Of a DNA stretch of 64,000 nucleotides, positions 1 through 19,600 are shown piece after piece. The DNA lies in assembly GCA_013399115.1 (NCBI GenBank), contig VXAA01007212.1, positions 517,476-581,475 on the forward strand, written 5' to 3'. Below the pieces are notes generated by a model. The model saw only the letters and a program-made list of their open reading frames with translations, searched no databases and was not told the DNA's origin. The DNA is from Anseranas semipalmata. Its lineage: Eukaryota > Chordata > Aves > Anseriformes > Anseranatidae. Position 1 is the first letter of the stretch. Each line of letters begins with the position of its first letter. The translations under genes were made by a program, and so were the position numbers.

Positions 1-450
1 GTTTTTTTTTTTTTTTGAGTCATTCAGACATTCACTTCTTATTCAGTGTCTGTTGATGCAGTGATTTTATTCAGACATATAGTACTGCAAAAGAGATTAA
101 ATTTTGTTCTGGTTACATCTATACAAATGTGGATACAGTCTATAAAAATGTAAAAATATTTATATGTATATGGTAAGTACTTGAGTTCTAAAAGTTAAAT
201 TGCAAGGCTGCCAACAACACTGAATATCCAGACCATGTCAAGAAAACATGTAGGAAGCTTCCAGCCAAAGCATTTTGGAAGATTTTTTGAAAACCTCTAG
301 AAGAGTAGAGACTGTGCTTCAGCTGATAAATAGCAAAGGTGGTATTACCTCTTTCTGTTCATCTGGGACTTCAGTTATCAAATGTGGATGAATAATCAGC
401 CAAAAAAAAAAAAGGCAATATTAGCAATATCTGATACCAAACAGTGACTG

Positions 451-492
<42 letters not shown>

Positions 493-753
493 TCAGGAAA
501 AAAAAACCATATTAAGGAAATTTTTTATATACCTCTTTTCCTCAGAGCATAGAAGTTTTAAGGAAGAAGTTACGTTCTATTTCTTTTAAACAAACATCAA
601 AAGAACATGAAGAAAAAGAAAACTTCTTTCCATTTTCAGCTATTAGACAAGAGCTGGCACCTGGGTGAAATGTCAGTTTTCCTATGTATTTAATGCTTTT
701 GATCTTTTTTTTTTGATAATGTAACTGTAATGTATACTTGTCTTGCTGTTTAG
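1..753 (+). other. GNPTAB: GNPTAB intron 13, 3' part
   Basis: Noncoding DNA upstream of exon 14. It holds a poly-T run at 2-16, a perfect GT repeat at 455-486 and a cryptic-exon-like segment at 546-664 (see findings). The large exon 13 of GNPTAB is not present in this interval. Confidence 0.8.
455..486. repeat. (GT)16 microsatellite
   Basis: Sixteen uninterrupted GT dinucleotides lie in GNPTAB intron 13, about 270 bases before exon 14. The tract is likely to vary in length between individuals. Confidence 0.95.
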
Positions 754-10617
<9,864 letters not shown>

Positions 10618-11230
10618 AAGAGCTTTATTTTGAAGATCAGTCTACCTCAAGATGTGATAAGCATTTAAAATCTCTCTCTCATAAGTGTCTTTTATGGTTT
10701 GATATTTAACTAAGTTGATATGAAGAAAAAAATCACGCATCTACAGTTATAATCACTTCAGTACTCTATACAAGCTGCTGAAGCTGTGACAGAAAGCAAA
10801 ATAAACATTGCAGGAAACCTGTACATAGGCAGATTTCAACTGATCTTACTTTACAAATGTTAGTTCATGGCCATGTTATCCTTTTTTATAAAAAGGGTTA
10901 CCTAAAGAAATGTAGCTGCATTTATTGCAGTGTATGTTGCCAGCTAGATATAATGTTAGAAGGCAGAGTTGTTTGGGGTGAGTTTAACAGGTCCTTGATC
11001 TTGCATTCCGAAACATTTTGCAAATTTCTGTCATTGCTGCTTGTTTTTTTGTTTTTTTTTAGCCCTATGGGAAAACTAAGGGAATTATGTAACTTGTCAT
11101 TTACCTTTAGTCTACATTTAATGAAGTTGGCATTCTTTAAAGCACAGTGACAATTCACACCCTTATTTGTAGTATTTAATTGGGATTTGGAAAAAATGCA
11201 TGCTAATAAAAATATACAGTAACAGAACAA
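10618..11230 (+). other. GNPTAB: GNPTAB 3' UTR (estimated) with polyadenylation signals
   Basis: A/T-rich sequence follows the stop codon. Canonical AATAAA hexamers on the sense strand lie at 10800-10805 and 11205-11210. Either could end the transcript; the distal one would give a UTR of about 0.6 kb. No further canonical hexamer was seen before about 12000. The end is estimated, not observed. Confidence 0.45.
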
Positions 11231-11989
11231 CTAATAATTATTTTGAAGTTACTTTATATCTTATCTGGTGTATTATATTCCAAAGAATACAGTGGTGTTA
11301 TTTCTTGATTACAAAGAGAGGGTTGTAATCAAGTGAAAGTGATTAAGGTATAATATTTTACAAGCATTGTAAATATAAAAGCAAAAGTGCCTCTCTATAT
11401 GAATGGTGAACAAACTGTTTTAATGTAGCAATGTATGGGAGCAATGTTTCACTTCAGAAAACAATATTTATACTGACAAATGAAGCTTTGGTGTTTTTAA
11501 ATTTCATGGGATTTGGCCCTGTATTTGTCTGAGATGTCAGACTAGTATGATTTTATGTGGGAAAAGATACTGTATGTTTTCAAGCAGAAATTTTTGGTGG
11601 TGTATCTTCATTGTACTAGCAGTATTCAAAGATTGCATTAATTTTTTTGTAATCAGATGTACAAAATGTATGTGCATATGTATTGTAAGATACTTGGTTT
11701 GCTTTGAAATCAACTAAAATGTGGTAAAAGGCTTGTCTGTTTCTGTTTTAAAGTAAACCAAAACTCACTCATTTTGATAAATCAGCCATTAATGCTTATA
11801 AATCCTGGTGTTACGAGTTCTTATTTTCTTAAATGTCCAAACATAATAATGTTAATATTATTTGATGCATGAATGGATTCTTAAAGTAGAATCAAACTTT
11901 CAAGCATTGTAAAAATGCAAGCACATGTAATTATTAGGGTTATATTTCATGCTAGTGAATCTGAGAAAAACCTCGCCAGAATAACTTAA

Positions 11990-12440
11990 CGTGCCAATGA
12001 GTTATGTCAAGCTGGTATTCCTATATTACAGTGCTGGGTACATGGGGGATAGCTCCACCATACACGTACACCGATGGGAGGAACAGCTACACATTTATAG
12101 ACAGGTTAATTGCATATTCATTACAATGTAAAGAAAGGAGTTACATATTAGATTTCTCAGAAGTCATTAACATAGTACCCTGCCCTTGGGGCATGTGTTT
12201 TGGGAGGGGGTGATTCACTAAATTTCCAAGAAATCATTAACATAATACCCTGCCCTTGGGGCGTGCGCTCTGGGAGGGGGTGAGGGTCTTTTGTCTCCTT
12301 CTGGTAGTCGTTGATGAACAGGAACATGAAGTTTTGCAGGAGTTTCTTGTGTTGTTTAGGTATGATCCTTACTGTGTAAGCCTGGGCCCTGAATCACTGG
12401 CAATATATATTATGCTGAAATGTAGAATATAAATATGTAC
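11990..12440. mobile_element. LTR-like segment (probable old solo LTR)
   Basis: The composition differs from its surroundings, with a motif of the type gttaattgcatattcatt that I associate with avian ERV LTRs, followed by G-rich stretches. It contains an internal tandem duplication at 12151-12283. Limits and family are uncertain, and no target-site duplication was identified. Confidence 0.35.
12151..12283. repeat. 70-bp-period direct tandem duplication (two copies)
   Basis: The stretches 12151-12213 and 12221-12283 align without gaps over 63 bases with nine differences. Both share a core reading taccctgcccttggggc and a terminal tgggagggggtga. The offset is exactly 70 bases. Confidence 0.9.
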
Positions 12441-12477
12441 TTTAATTCACTGCTGACAAAGGGACTAGAAAACAAGA

Positions 12478-12893
12478 GTTAGGAGGAGTGGCTAAAGGAG
12501 CTGGGGTTGTTTAGTCTGGAGAAGAGGAGGCTGAGGGGAGGGAGACCCCATCGCTCCCTACAGCTACCTGAAAGGAGGTTACAGCAAGGAGGTGTTGGTC
12601 TCTTTTCTCAGGTGACAAATGAGAGGACATGAATAAATGGCATCAAGTTGTGCCAGGGGAGGTTTAGATTGGACTTTAGGAAGAATTTCTTCATGGAGAG
12701 GGTGGTCAAGGATTGGAACAGGCTGCCCAGGGAAGTGGTAGGGTCCCCATCCCTGGAGATACTTAAGAGATGTGTGGACGCAGCACTGAAGGACATGGTT
12801 TAGTGATGGGACTCAGTAGGTCAGGTTGATGATTGGTCTTGGTGATCTTGAAGTAATTTTCCAAGCTAGAGGATTCTGTGATTCTACTTCAGA
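12478..12893 (+). mobile_element. CR1 LINE 3' fragment
   Basis: A 5'-truncated CR1 in plus orientation. It starts at the typical aggaggagtggctaaaggagctggggttgttt region and runs through the gaagaatttcttcatggagagggtggtca block. It ends in the CR1 3' octamer-like tail gattctgtgattcta. It is moderately diverged, with small indels breaking the frame. Confidence 0.9.
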
Positions 12894-13316
12894 CTAGCAA
12901 AAAATGAGACCTTTCAAGAAATACATGAAAGCTTTGATAGTTTCTTACACTTTAAAATATTATTAGTGATATTCAAGTTTTTACTAGGCTTTGTTTTTTA
13001 AAATAATATTTGGCATTCTAATCAAAGTAATTGGGGAAAAAATGATTGAAATTTTAAGGCAGTTGTCCTGATAAAGTTACGTACAAATAAAACAGTTTGC
13101 ATAGGTAGGTCAGTGTTTTTTTTTTGTTGTTGTTGTTATTATGTAAGCAAAGTTTGAAGGTAGGTTTATAGGATTTCATTTAACTAAAGCAAAAATATCC
13201 AAAAGATGTAGGAAAAACTTTCTGACAGGTATCCACTGAAATCACAGCTAAAATTTGTGGGCATGATAGATTGAAAAAGAAAACAAGTGAGCAAAGCAAG
13301 ATAACGTGAACAGTAT

Positions 13317-13780
13317 TGCAGTGGATTAACCCCAGCTGGCAACAAACCACTTGCCCAGCTGCTCGTTCTCCCTCCAGCAGGATGGGGGAGAGAACTGGAA
13401 GAGTAAAAGGAAGAAAAACTTCCATGTCGAGACAAAGACCTATTCATAAGTGGGGGGGGAAGCACAAACACCGACTGAAGGGGTTTACTTGCCATCTCCC
13501 ACAAGCAGCCCCAGCCACATGAGGATTGGCTGCCTTGTAAAGACAGAACCCCCAGCTTTTATTGCAGAGCATGATGTTACATGGCATGGGGTCACTCTTC
13601 GGTCGGCTGTCTCCTTGCTGTGGAGGCACAGTGGGAAATAGGACGCCTGGGTACTGTGCAAGCACTGCTCAGCTGAGGCATCCACGTGTTACCAGCACTG
13701 TTTTGGTCGATGGTCTGAAGCGCAGCACCAGCCAGGCTGCTGTGAAGAAAGTTAACTACGCCCTAGCCAGGCCCAGTGCA
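13317..13780 (+). mobile_element. Solo LTR of an avian endogenous retrovirus
   Basis: It begins TGCAGTGGATTAACCCC followed by an agctggcaac block. It ends with gctgaggcatccacgtgttacc, a gaagaaagttaacta block and a final cccagtgca. This arrangement matches a common bird LTR that I know by its aaccccagctggcaac start, with the middle shortened. TG...CA ends are present, but no clear target-site duplication is visible. There is no internal retroviral coding sequence nearby, so it is a solo LTR. Subfamily was not assigned. Confidence 0.7.
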
Positions 13781-14099
13781 AGAAGGAGCTTGGCAAAAGC
13801 TTAAGCTTTGTTAAGGAAATACCAACAAGTAAGATTTCTCAAGTTGATGAAGGTAAGGAGAAGACAAACTCGAAATATTTTTAGGATTTTTTTTTTAATT
13901 TGTATTTTGTATGACAAAGTAGATCACTTAGGAGGACAGAAAATCGTGTGAGAACAGTAGAAAAATTTGAAACAAAGCATGTTGTTTGTAAAATTAACCT
14001 GACTAGAGAAATACTACCTGTTTGCGTTGACTTACTGAAAAATCCTCCCACGCCATCTCACCCTAGCCTGTGTACACCACAACGAGCTGTTTAGCAGGC

Positions 14100-14705
14100 T
14101 TTTTGTTGTCTGAGGGAGAACTGGGAGCCAGTTCCAACCAAAGCGAAGGCGGCTGGCGGTAGGCGAGCTCCCAACGAGTCTAACGCAGCCTCAGCCAGAC
14201 GCGTCCCCCTGTCCGCCCCTGTGCCCCCGCCGCCTACCCTTGCGCGCCCCCTTTCCCGCCTTTTTCTCGTGAGCGGGGTGGGGGAAGGGCCACTGAGGCG
14301 GCGCTGCGCCTCAGCCGCACTCGGCCGGGGAGGCGCGGAGGGAGCGTGAGGGGCTGCCAGAGGCGCTGCTGCCCCGGGGGTGAGGGGTGCAGCAAGCTTC
14401 CTTCCCGCCTGCGGGAGGGCGTGAGGTGACCCCCCGCCTCCGGCGGGTCCCCACCGTGTGGAGCGGGCGCTGGGCGGGGGTGAGGCGGCGGGAGTGAGGA
14501 AGGGGCCGTCGCCGGGCGGAGGGATGGGGATGAAAGGTGGCAGGGCGGGGAGTAACGGCCGGGGCTGGGGCACCTGGCTTCCCCCCAGGGCACCAAGGCT
14601 GTGGTGCCGTGCTTTGAGGTGGAAACAGGCGGGCCCTCCCCACGCGTGAGATTCACACAAGTACCCCTTGCTTTCAGGTCTTTTTGTGCAGGGAGAAATA
14701 AGGAG
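14100..14705 (+). promoter_or_regulatory. SYCP3: SYCP3 CpG-island promoter with probable noncoding exon 1
   Basis: A sharply G+C- and CpG-rich block (about 14150-14640) lies in an A/T-rich landscape, 1.9 kb before the SYCP3 start codon and on the correct side. It holds an E2F-type TTTCCCGC at 14252-14259, two inverted copies of CGCCTCAG (14293-14300 and 14307-14314) and an E-box-like CACGCGTG at 14641-14648. A strong donor, aggag followed by gtgagt, sits at 14705/14706 and would end a noncoding first exon. The transcription start is not determined. Long reading frames through this block on both strands are composition artefacts. Confidence 0.65.
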
Positions 14706-16540
14706 GTGAGTGCCTCTGAAAAATGGTTGTTAAATACACATCTGCGGGTCGGGAATGTTTGAGTCAGCTAAAGCAAGGAGCTACAGAGGATGGGTGAAGG
14801 CTGTGTGGGGTTGCAAGGTTGTTTTACAGTGTCTAGAGGAATTGGGGAGTTTGTGCTTTGTACACTGATTTTTCAGTACAAGGAAACATATCAATGCAAG
14901 CAGAAATATATGTAAGTAAATATCTTTTCATGCTTGCAGTTTAAAATTGAAGAGGTTTTTTTTTTTTTGGCAGCACAATCAGACTTGCCCTGCCAGATAC
15001 CATACCAGTACTTCCCTGCTCAAATCATGTTTTCATAGCTGTACTAGTTGAAAATCAGAATGAGTCTTGAGAATTTTAGAGCAGCCCTAAATTTTCTCTC
15101 ATTTGGGGATAATTGTAATGCAAGAACTTTTGATCTTTCAAGTAATAATTAAAATAAAAGTTTTAATTGTCTTTAAAGAAACTTTTAAGTTCTAAGAAAT
15201 CTTTGCTTCACACTAAATAGAGAAGCATCAATCATAGAAATCAGATATTAAGCAACAGTGTTTCTTACATAGCAGCTTAGTGTGTTCATGTATATATCCA
15301 TGTAACGTGGTTAAAAAAACTGGTATTTTCATAGCTATGGGGAACTAATTCAAAAAAATGGGAATAGGAAATTCAGTTGTGGGGGACAGCTGTTAATGTC
15401 GGGGGACCTCACTGTCGTAGAAATTCAGAAGATCTTTACTCAAGTTCTCAGTTTTGGTGTGTGAACTTAACGTTTGGAACTATCTTTCCGTGGCTTTTGG
15501 AAAACATTGGTATTTCTAGGTGTGTTGAATTGCATCTAGAATGAGAAGTTTATCCACTGCTAAATCACGTCTTGCTTGGTTTGGAAGACAGGGTACTTAC
15601 TGCTGGTTGTTTTGTTTTTTGTTTTTCATGCATTCTTTCCATCTTCCAAGTAATCCTGTGTAATTTTTGGTAGGACTTTTAAAATTATATGTCACATAAC
15701 ATTTAATTTGAAATGCTTTGTACCTCTTGCTATCAGGTGAAGATGAGAGAAGAAATATTTCAGTAAGGACACTATCCTGCTATTTTCTGTTACATTTGTA
15801 TATTATTTTTGTTGTTGATGAAGCGCTAAGGAAAACATTTGATTTTGGCATTCTCACATTTAATAGCTATAACTATTCTGTTTTCCTTCTAAATAAATAT
15901 TTTACTCATTAAATACTTGTAAAATAATACACATAATATATAAAAAGTGATACTAAAGTGTTTTTTTAAAGGCAGTGTATTTGTAAAACACAAATATGGA
16001 AGCTACATGAGAAACACACAAAGAGGTGTAATGGCTAAAAATAAAGCTAATTCAGAAAGTGAAAGTTGAGCAGGGTTTTTAGAAATTACATGTGTATCTG
16101 TTTGTCTGTCTAGTGTGGAATGGGTTGTAGAATCAGATTGTTCTTTTATCATTTATCATTTCCATATTTTGAAGGACAAAATATTAATGTAGCTCTTTGG
16201 GAATCTGGTATCAATTCTGATAAAACATAAAATAAACATCATGGAAGCTTAGCAGGCAGGCACCTTAAGAGCACTTTCTTAAGAGCGTAGTTTACTTTTC
16301 AGCATAAGAAGGTATGATCCTACTAGTCCTGCTATTTTTTTTACTCTGTTCTTAAAAACACCACTGATGGTTAAGCCTGTGGATTACCTCAAAAATAAAA
16401 CAGTTTGACAGCTTGGATGACCTTACAGGTGGAGACTGTAACAGAGGTGTGCATAACAAACAGGTCAATGTAAATATGAAAACATATTTATCTTCAAAGT
16501 ACTGTGGGAAAAGTTATGTTTCAATACTGTGTTTCAATAG

Positions 16541-16685
16541 GAAGAAAATCTCATTATGGCACCATCCGGAAGAAAGCATTCAGGAAAAGCTGGTAAGCCA
16601 GCACAGGAAGATCAAGCCATACCTGCCTATGACTTTGCAGAGGAAAGAAAAGAGCTGAGTGGATCAGAGGAAGATATTAGAGAAG
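16541..16685 (+). CDS. SYCP3: SYCP3 first coding exon
   Basis: The exon starts after ttcaatag at 16541 with 15 bases of 5' UTR, then ATG at 16556. It encodes 43 residues and the first base of a Gly codon before gtgctt. It includes KPAQEDQ and the acidic LSGSEED motif shared with mammalian SYCP3. Confidence 0.93.
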
Positions 16686-19600
16686 GTGCTTACATGATTT
16701 TTTTTTTTTTGAAAATGAAGTTTATAATATTTCTGGCTGTGAATAAATAAGAAGATAGAATGTGTTAGCGAGTGCCTGAGCAAGCGTGTTTCCTAACGTT
16801 TGTGACAGCCTCCTAGTGCATGGTGTTGATTGGTAAGAGAAGAAAACAGGATATTCTAGAACAGAATAGCTCTGTGTAGTGCCCTGTGAGGTCTTAAACT
16901 TACAGATAATGCCTTTAATAGAGTAGAATTTTGTTACATGATTTTGTTACCTATATTTGTTTAATGCCATATCCTTCTATTACCTGGCTGCACATAATGC
17001 TGTGGGATCAGGACAGAACAGAAAAGCTCTGCTTACTTGTATGGAGTGCGGGGTCGGATTGGTTAGTAGGAGTCTTATGCTGGGAGGTTTAAGAGTACTT
17101 CAGAAAGACTCTGAACAGAAGAAAGGAAGATGTAGAGACAGCAGAGGAAAAAAGAATAGAAGTCAACCAAGGGATTCTTGTTTAATTTTGAGGGAGTGTC
17201 ACGAAGAGTGGACTTAGCTTAAAAATACAGTTCTCATTCATCAAATGATAGCTTTTTGTAAAGTTTGACGTAACTTCTAGATTTTGTCTTTCAGCAGTCA
17301 TGTCTGGGCTTTGTTTCTTGTTGTTTCTCCCCTTCTTCATTTGTCCAGACTAAATCCTTTACTTCATTTCTATGAGATACTGAAATGTGGGGGCAAATAA
17401 TAAAACCAGCATCATGAATATTCCCCCAGCAGTTTGCTCTGCTGCTTTCTGTGAAACATCTGACAAGTCCAGTCAGCATGTTCTAAACTTTAAATAGGAA
17501 CGACTATCAGATTTATGTTATCAACTGTATGGATCAAAATGTACATTCCTACAATTTCTTGAATGAGAGGCTTTGCAAAACTTGGAATTAGGGAGAATCT
17601 CCTTCATTTTTATTTATTTAATCTGCCAACCTAATTTCTGTAGGGATAGCTGAGCAGCCTTACGCTATATAAATGTCTGTTGTTTTCAGGATAGCTTGTA
17701 TGGCTATGTACACTAATGCATACTGTTTCAAAACAGTACATAATTTTATGTATTAAATCTGTATTGTTTCATATTTTGGGTACCCTATGTTTCTGTGTTG
17801 AATTGGGTATAATCTTGATTTCCCTCAACTCCCCCCTCTGGTAATGGAAATCTAACAACCAAGGATTTACTAATTTATTTTGAAAGAACGCTAAATATCT
17901 ATCTGTGGTTTTGCTGCTTTAAAGGCTGGAATACACAATTTCAGTTTTACAGTAAAATGAAATTCTTGCAGATTGGGCTTTTTCAATTTTTAGGTTATTT
18001 TTATCTTTCTACTGGTTGTTATATTGTGAGTTGGGAGTAATTGTGTAGTAGTGCCAGCTCAAATCTAGTCTTGTAGAATTCATCGCCATCTGTCAGCTCT
18101 TCACATTCAAAGTTTTTTGCATGTTATGGATGGGACCCTTGAGGCATGTTCAAAGAAGTGCCATTACAGGAAAGTAATTACGCTTCTAATAATTCAGATG
18201 TCCCCCACAAAATACGGAGTATTTTTGTTAATCTTTTTGAAATTTACATTAAGGTGAAACACCAGTAATGGACAAGCATGGCAAGAAAAGACCTTTGGTG
18301 ACTACTCACGTGGTTCCAGATGATGTAGGGTAAGGTTTAGAACGTCTTTCTTCAAAATAAGTGAGTCTTAAGTGGACACTTACTTCAGTTAGTCAGTATG
18401 CTTGTTTTGTTCAGGGTTTGTTCCACTTTATCTACCATCCTCCCTCATTCAGGACCCTTTAAAGACCTAATACTGCCTTTTTACTGGGGAGTAAGTTAAT
18501 AGATCATAGTAAACTTTTTGAACATCAAGAAATTAGTCTAAAAAGAGCTCTTGCAGGAGGGGAAGAGGAGTAAGTGTTAATTTCTATCTTGTAGAACAGT
18601 AGCAGCTCTATCACTGCTTACAACAAACAGATATGAATAAATTAGTTTTAAACACATACATCAGGTCTTATTCTAACATCAGAAATGGTCAAATTAAGTT
18701 TTTAAACAATATTTTGTAGGGGTGAAGTACAGAATATGCTGGAAAGATTTGGAGGTAAGTACACTTACATTCTAATAAATTGAAAAATAATTAATGTTTA
18801 AGTTACAGAATTGGCAATAATTCATTACCATAAAATAACTTCTGAGATTTGCATAAGATGGCCAGTGTTTGTAGCATTGGTTACAGCAAGTTTCAGAAAA
18901 GAACTAATACTTAATACATCTAAATAGAGCAGGTGGAAAGAAAGGGGAGAGAATGGAATAACTGCATATAGAGAGAAAAGTATTGGTGTAGACTAATTGT
19001 ACAGGAAAAGGGGAAAGATGCCTGAGCGCTTTTGATTATCAATTCCCACTTTAAGATGCGGTTTAAGAGGTGGTGATTATATGGCAGAGAGAAGGGACAA
19101 TGCGAGTTAGAAAGATGTTCTTTTTACTTCAATTTTTTGTTACAATGAAGTAGAAGAGACTGGGGATTGCAAGACCGGAGTGAGAAATTAGGGGCAGGTA
19201 AATATGAAGATAAGCAGCTAAACAGAAAAAATAATTCAAATTCAAGATAAGGAACAGCTGTAGATTGTAGCTGTGATAAGACTGAGCTAGAGAGTAGCTT
19301 GTACTCTGCATCTTCAGAAATCTAGAGAATAGGGAATCTGTAGAAATGAGAATTTCAGCAGTCAGGAAGAAGAGTGCAAAGTTTCTAGCAGAGTCAAAGA
19401 ATGAGGGTAAGTAATATCAGTCATCTAGTGATGAGAGATCTATTCATGTTGCCTACTTGGATTTAATTAAGTCATAATCAAGTGAAATCCTTAGATGGCT
19501 CTACTTAACATTAAAAGTCTCGAGCTGAATGCTAGATAGCTGACAGCTTAGAGAAAAAGCACGTTTCACTTGCAAAGAATTTATAATGCACTTCACAGAT

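Larger units (their letters stand above)
11231..14099. other. GNPTAB-SYCP3 intergenic interval
   Basis: No gene was found. The first half is A/T-rich unique sequence. The second half holds an LTR-like segment with a 70-bp tandem duplication (about 11990-12440), a CR1 copy (12478-12893) and a solo LTR (13317-13780). A short A/T-rich stretch leads into the CpG island. Confidence 0.7.

Noticed and set aside
13317..13780. A retroviral coding region next to the LTR
   Set aside because: No gag, pol or env similarity was seen on either side, so only a solo LTR is annotated.
14091..14660. Long minus-strand reading frames (up to 189 codons) through the SYCP3 CpG island
   Set aside because: They are Pro/Ala/Arg-rich, occur in several frames at once and have no domain similarity. 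This is expected from G+C-rich promoter DNA with few stop codons.
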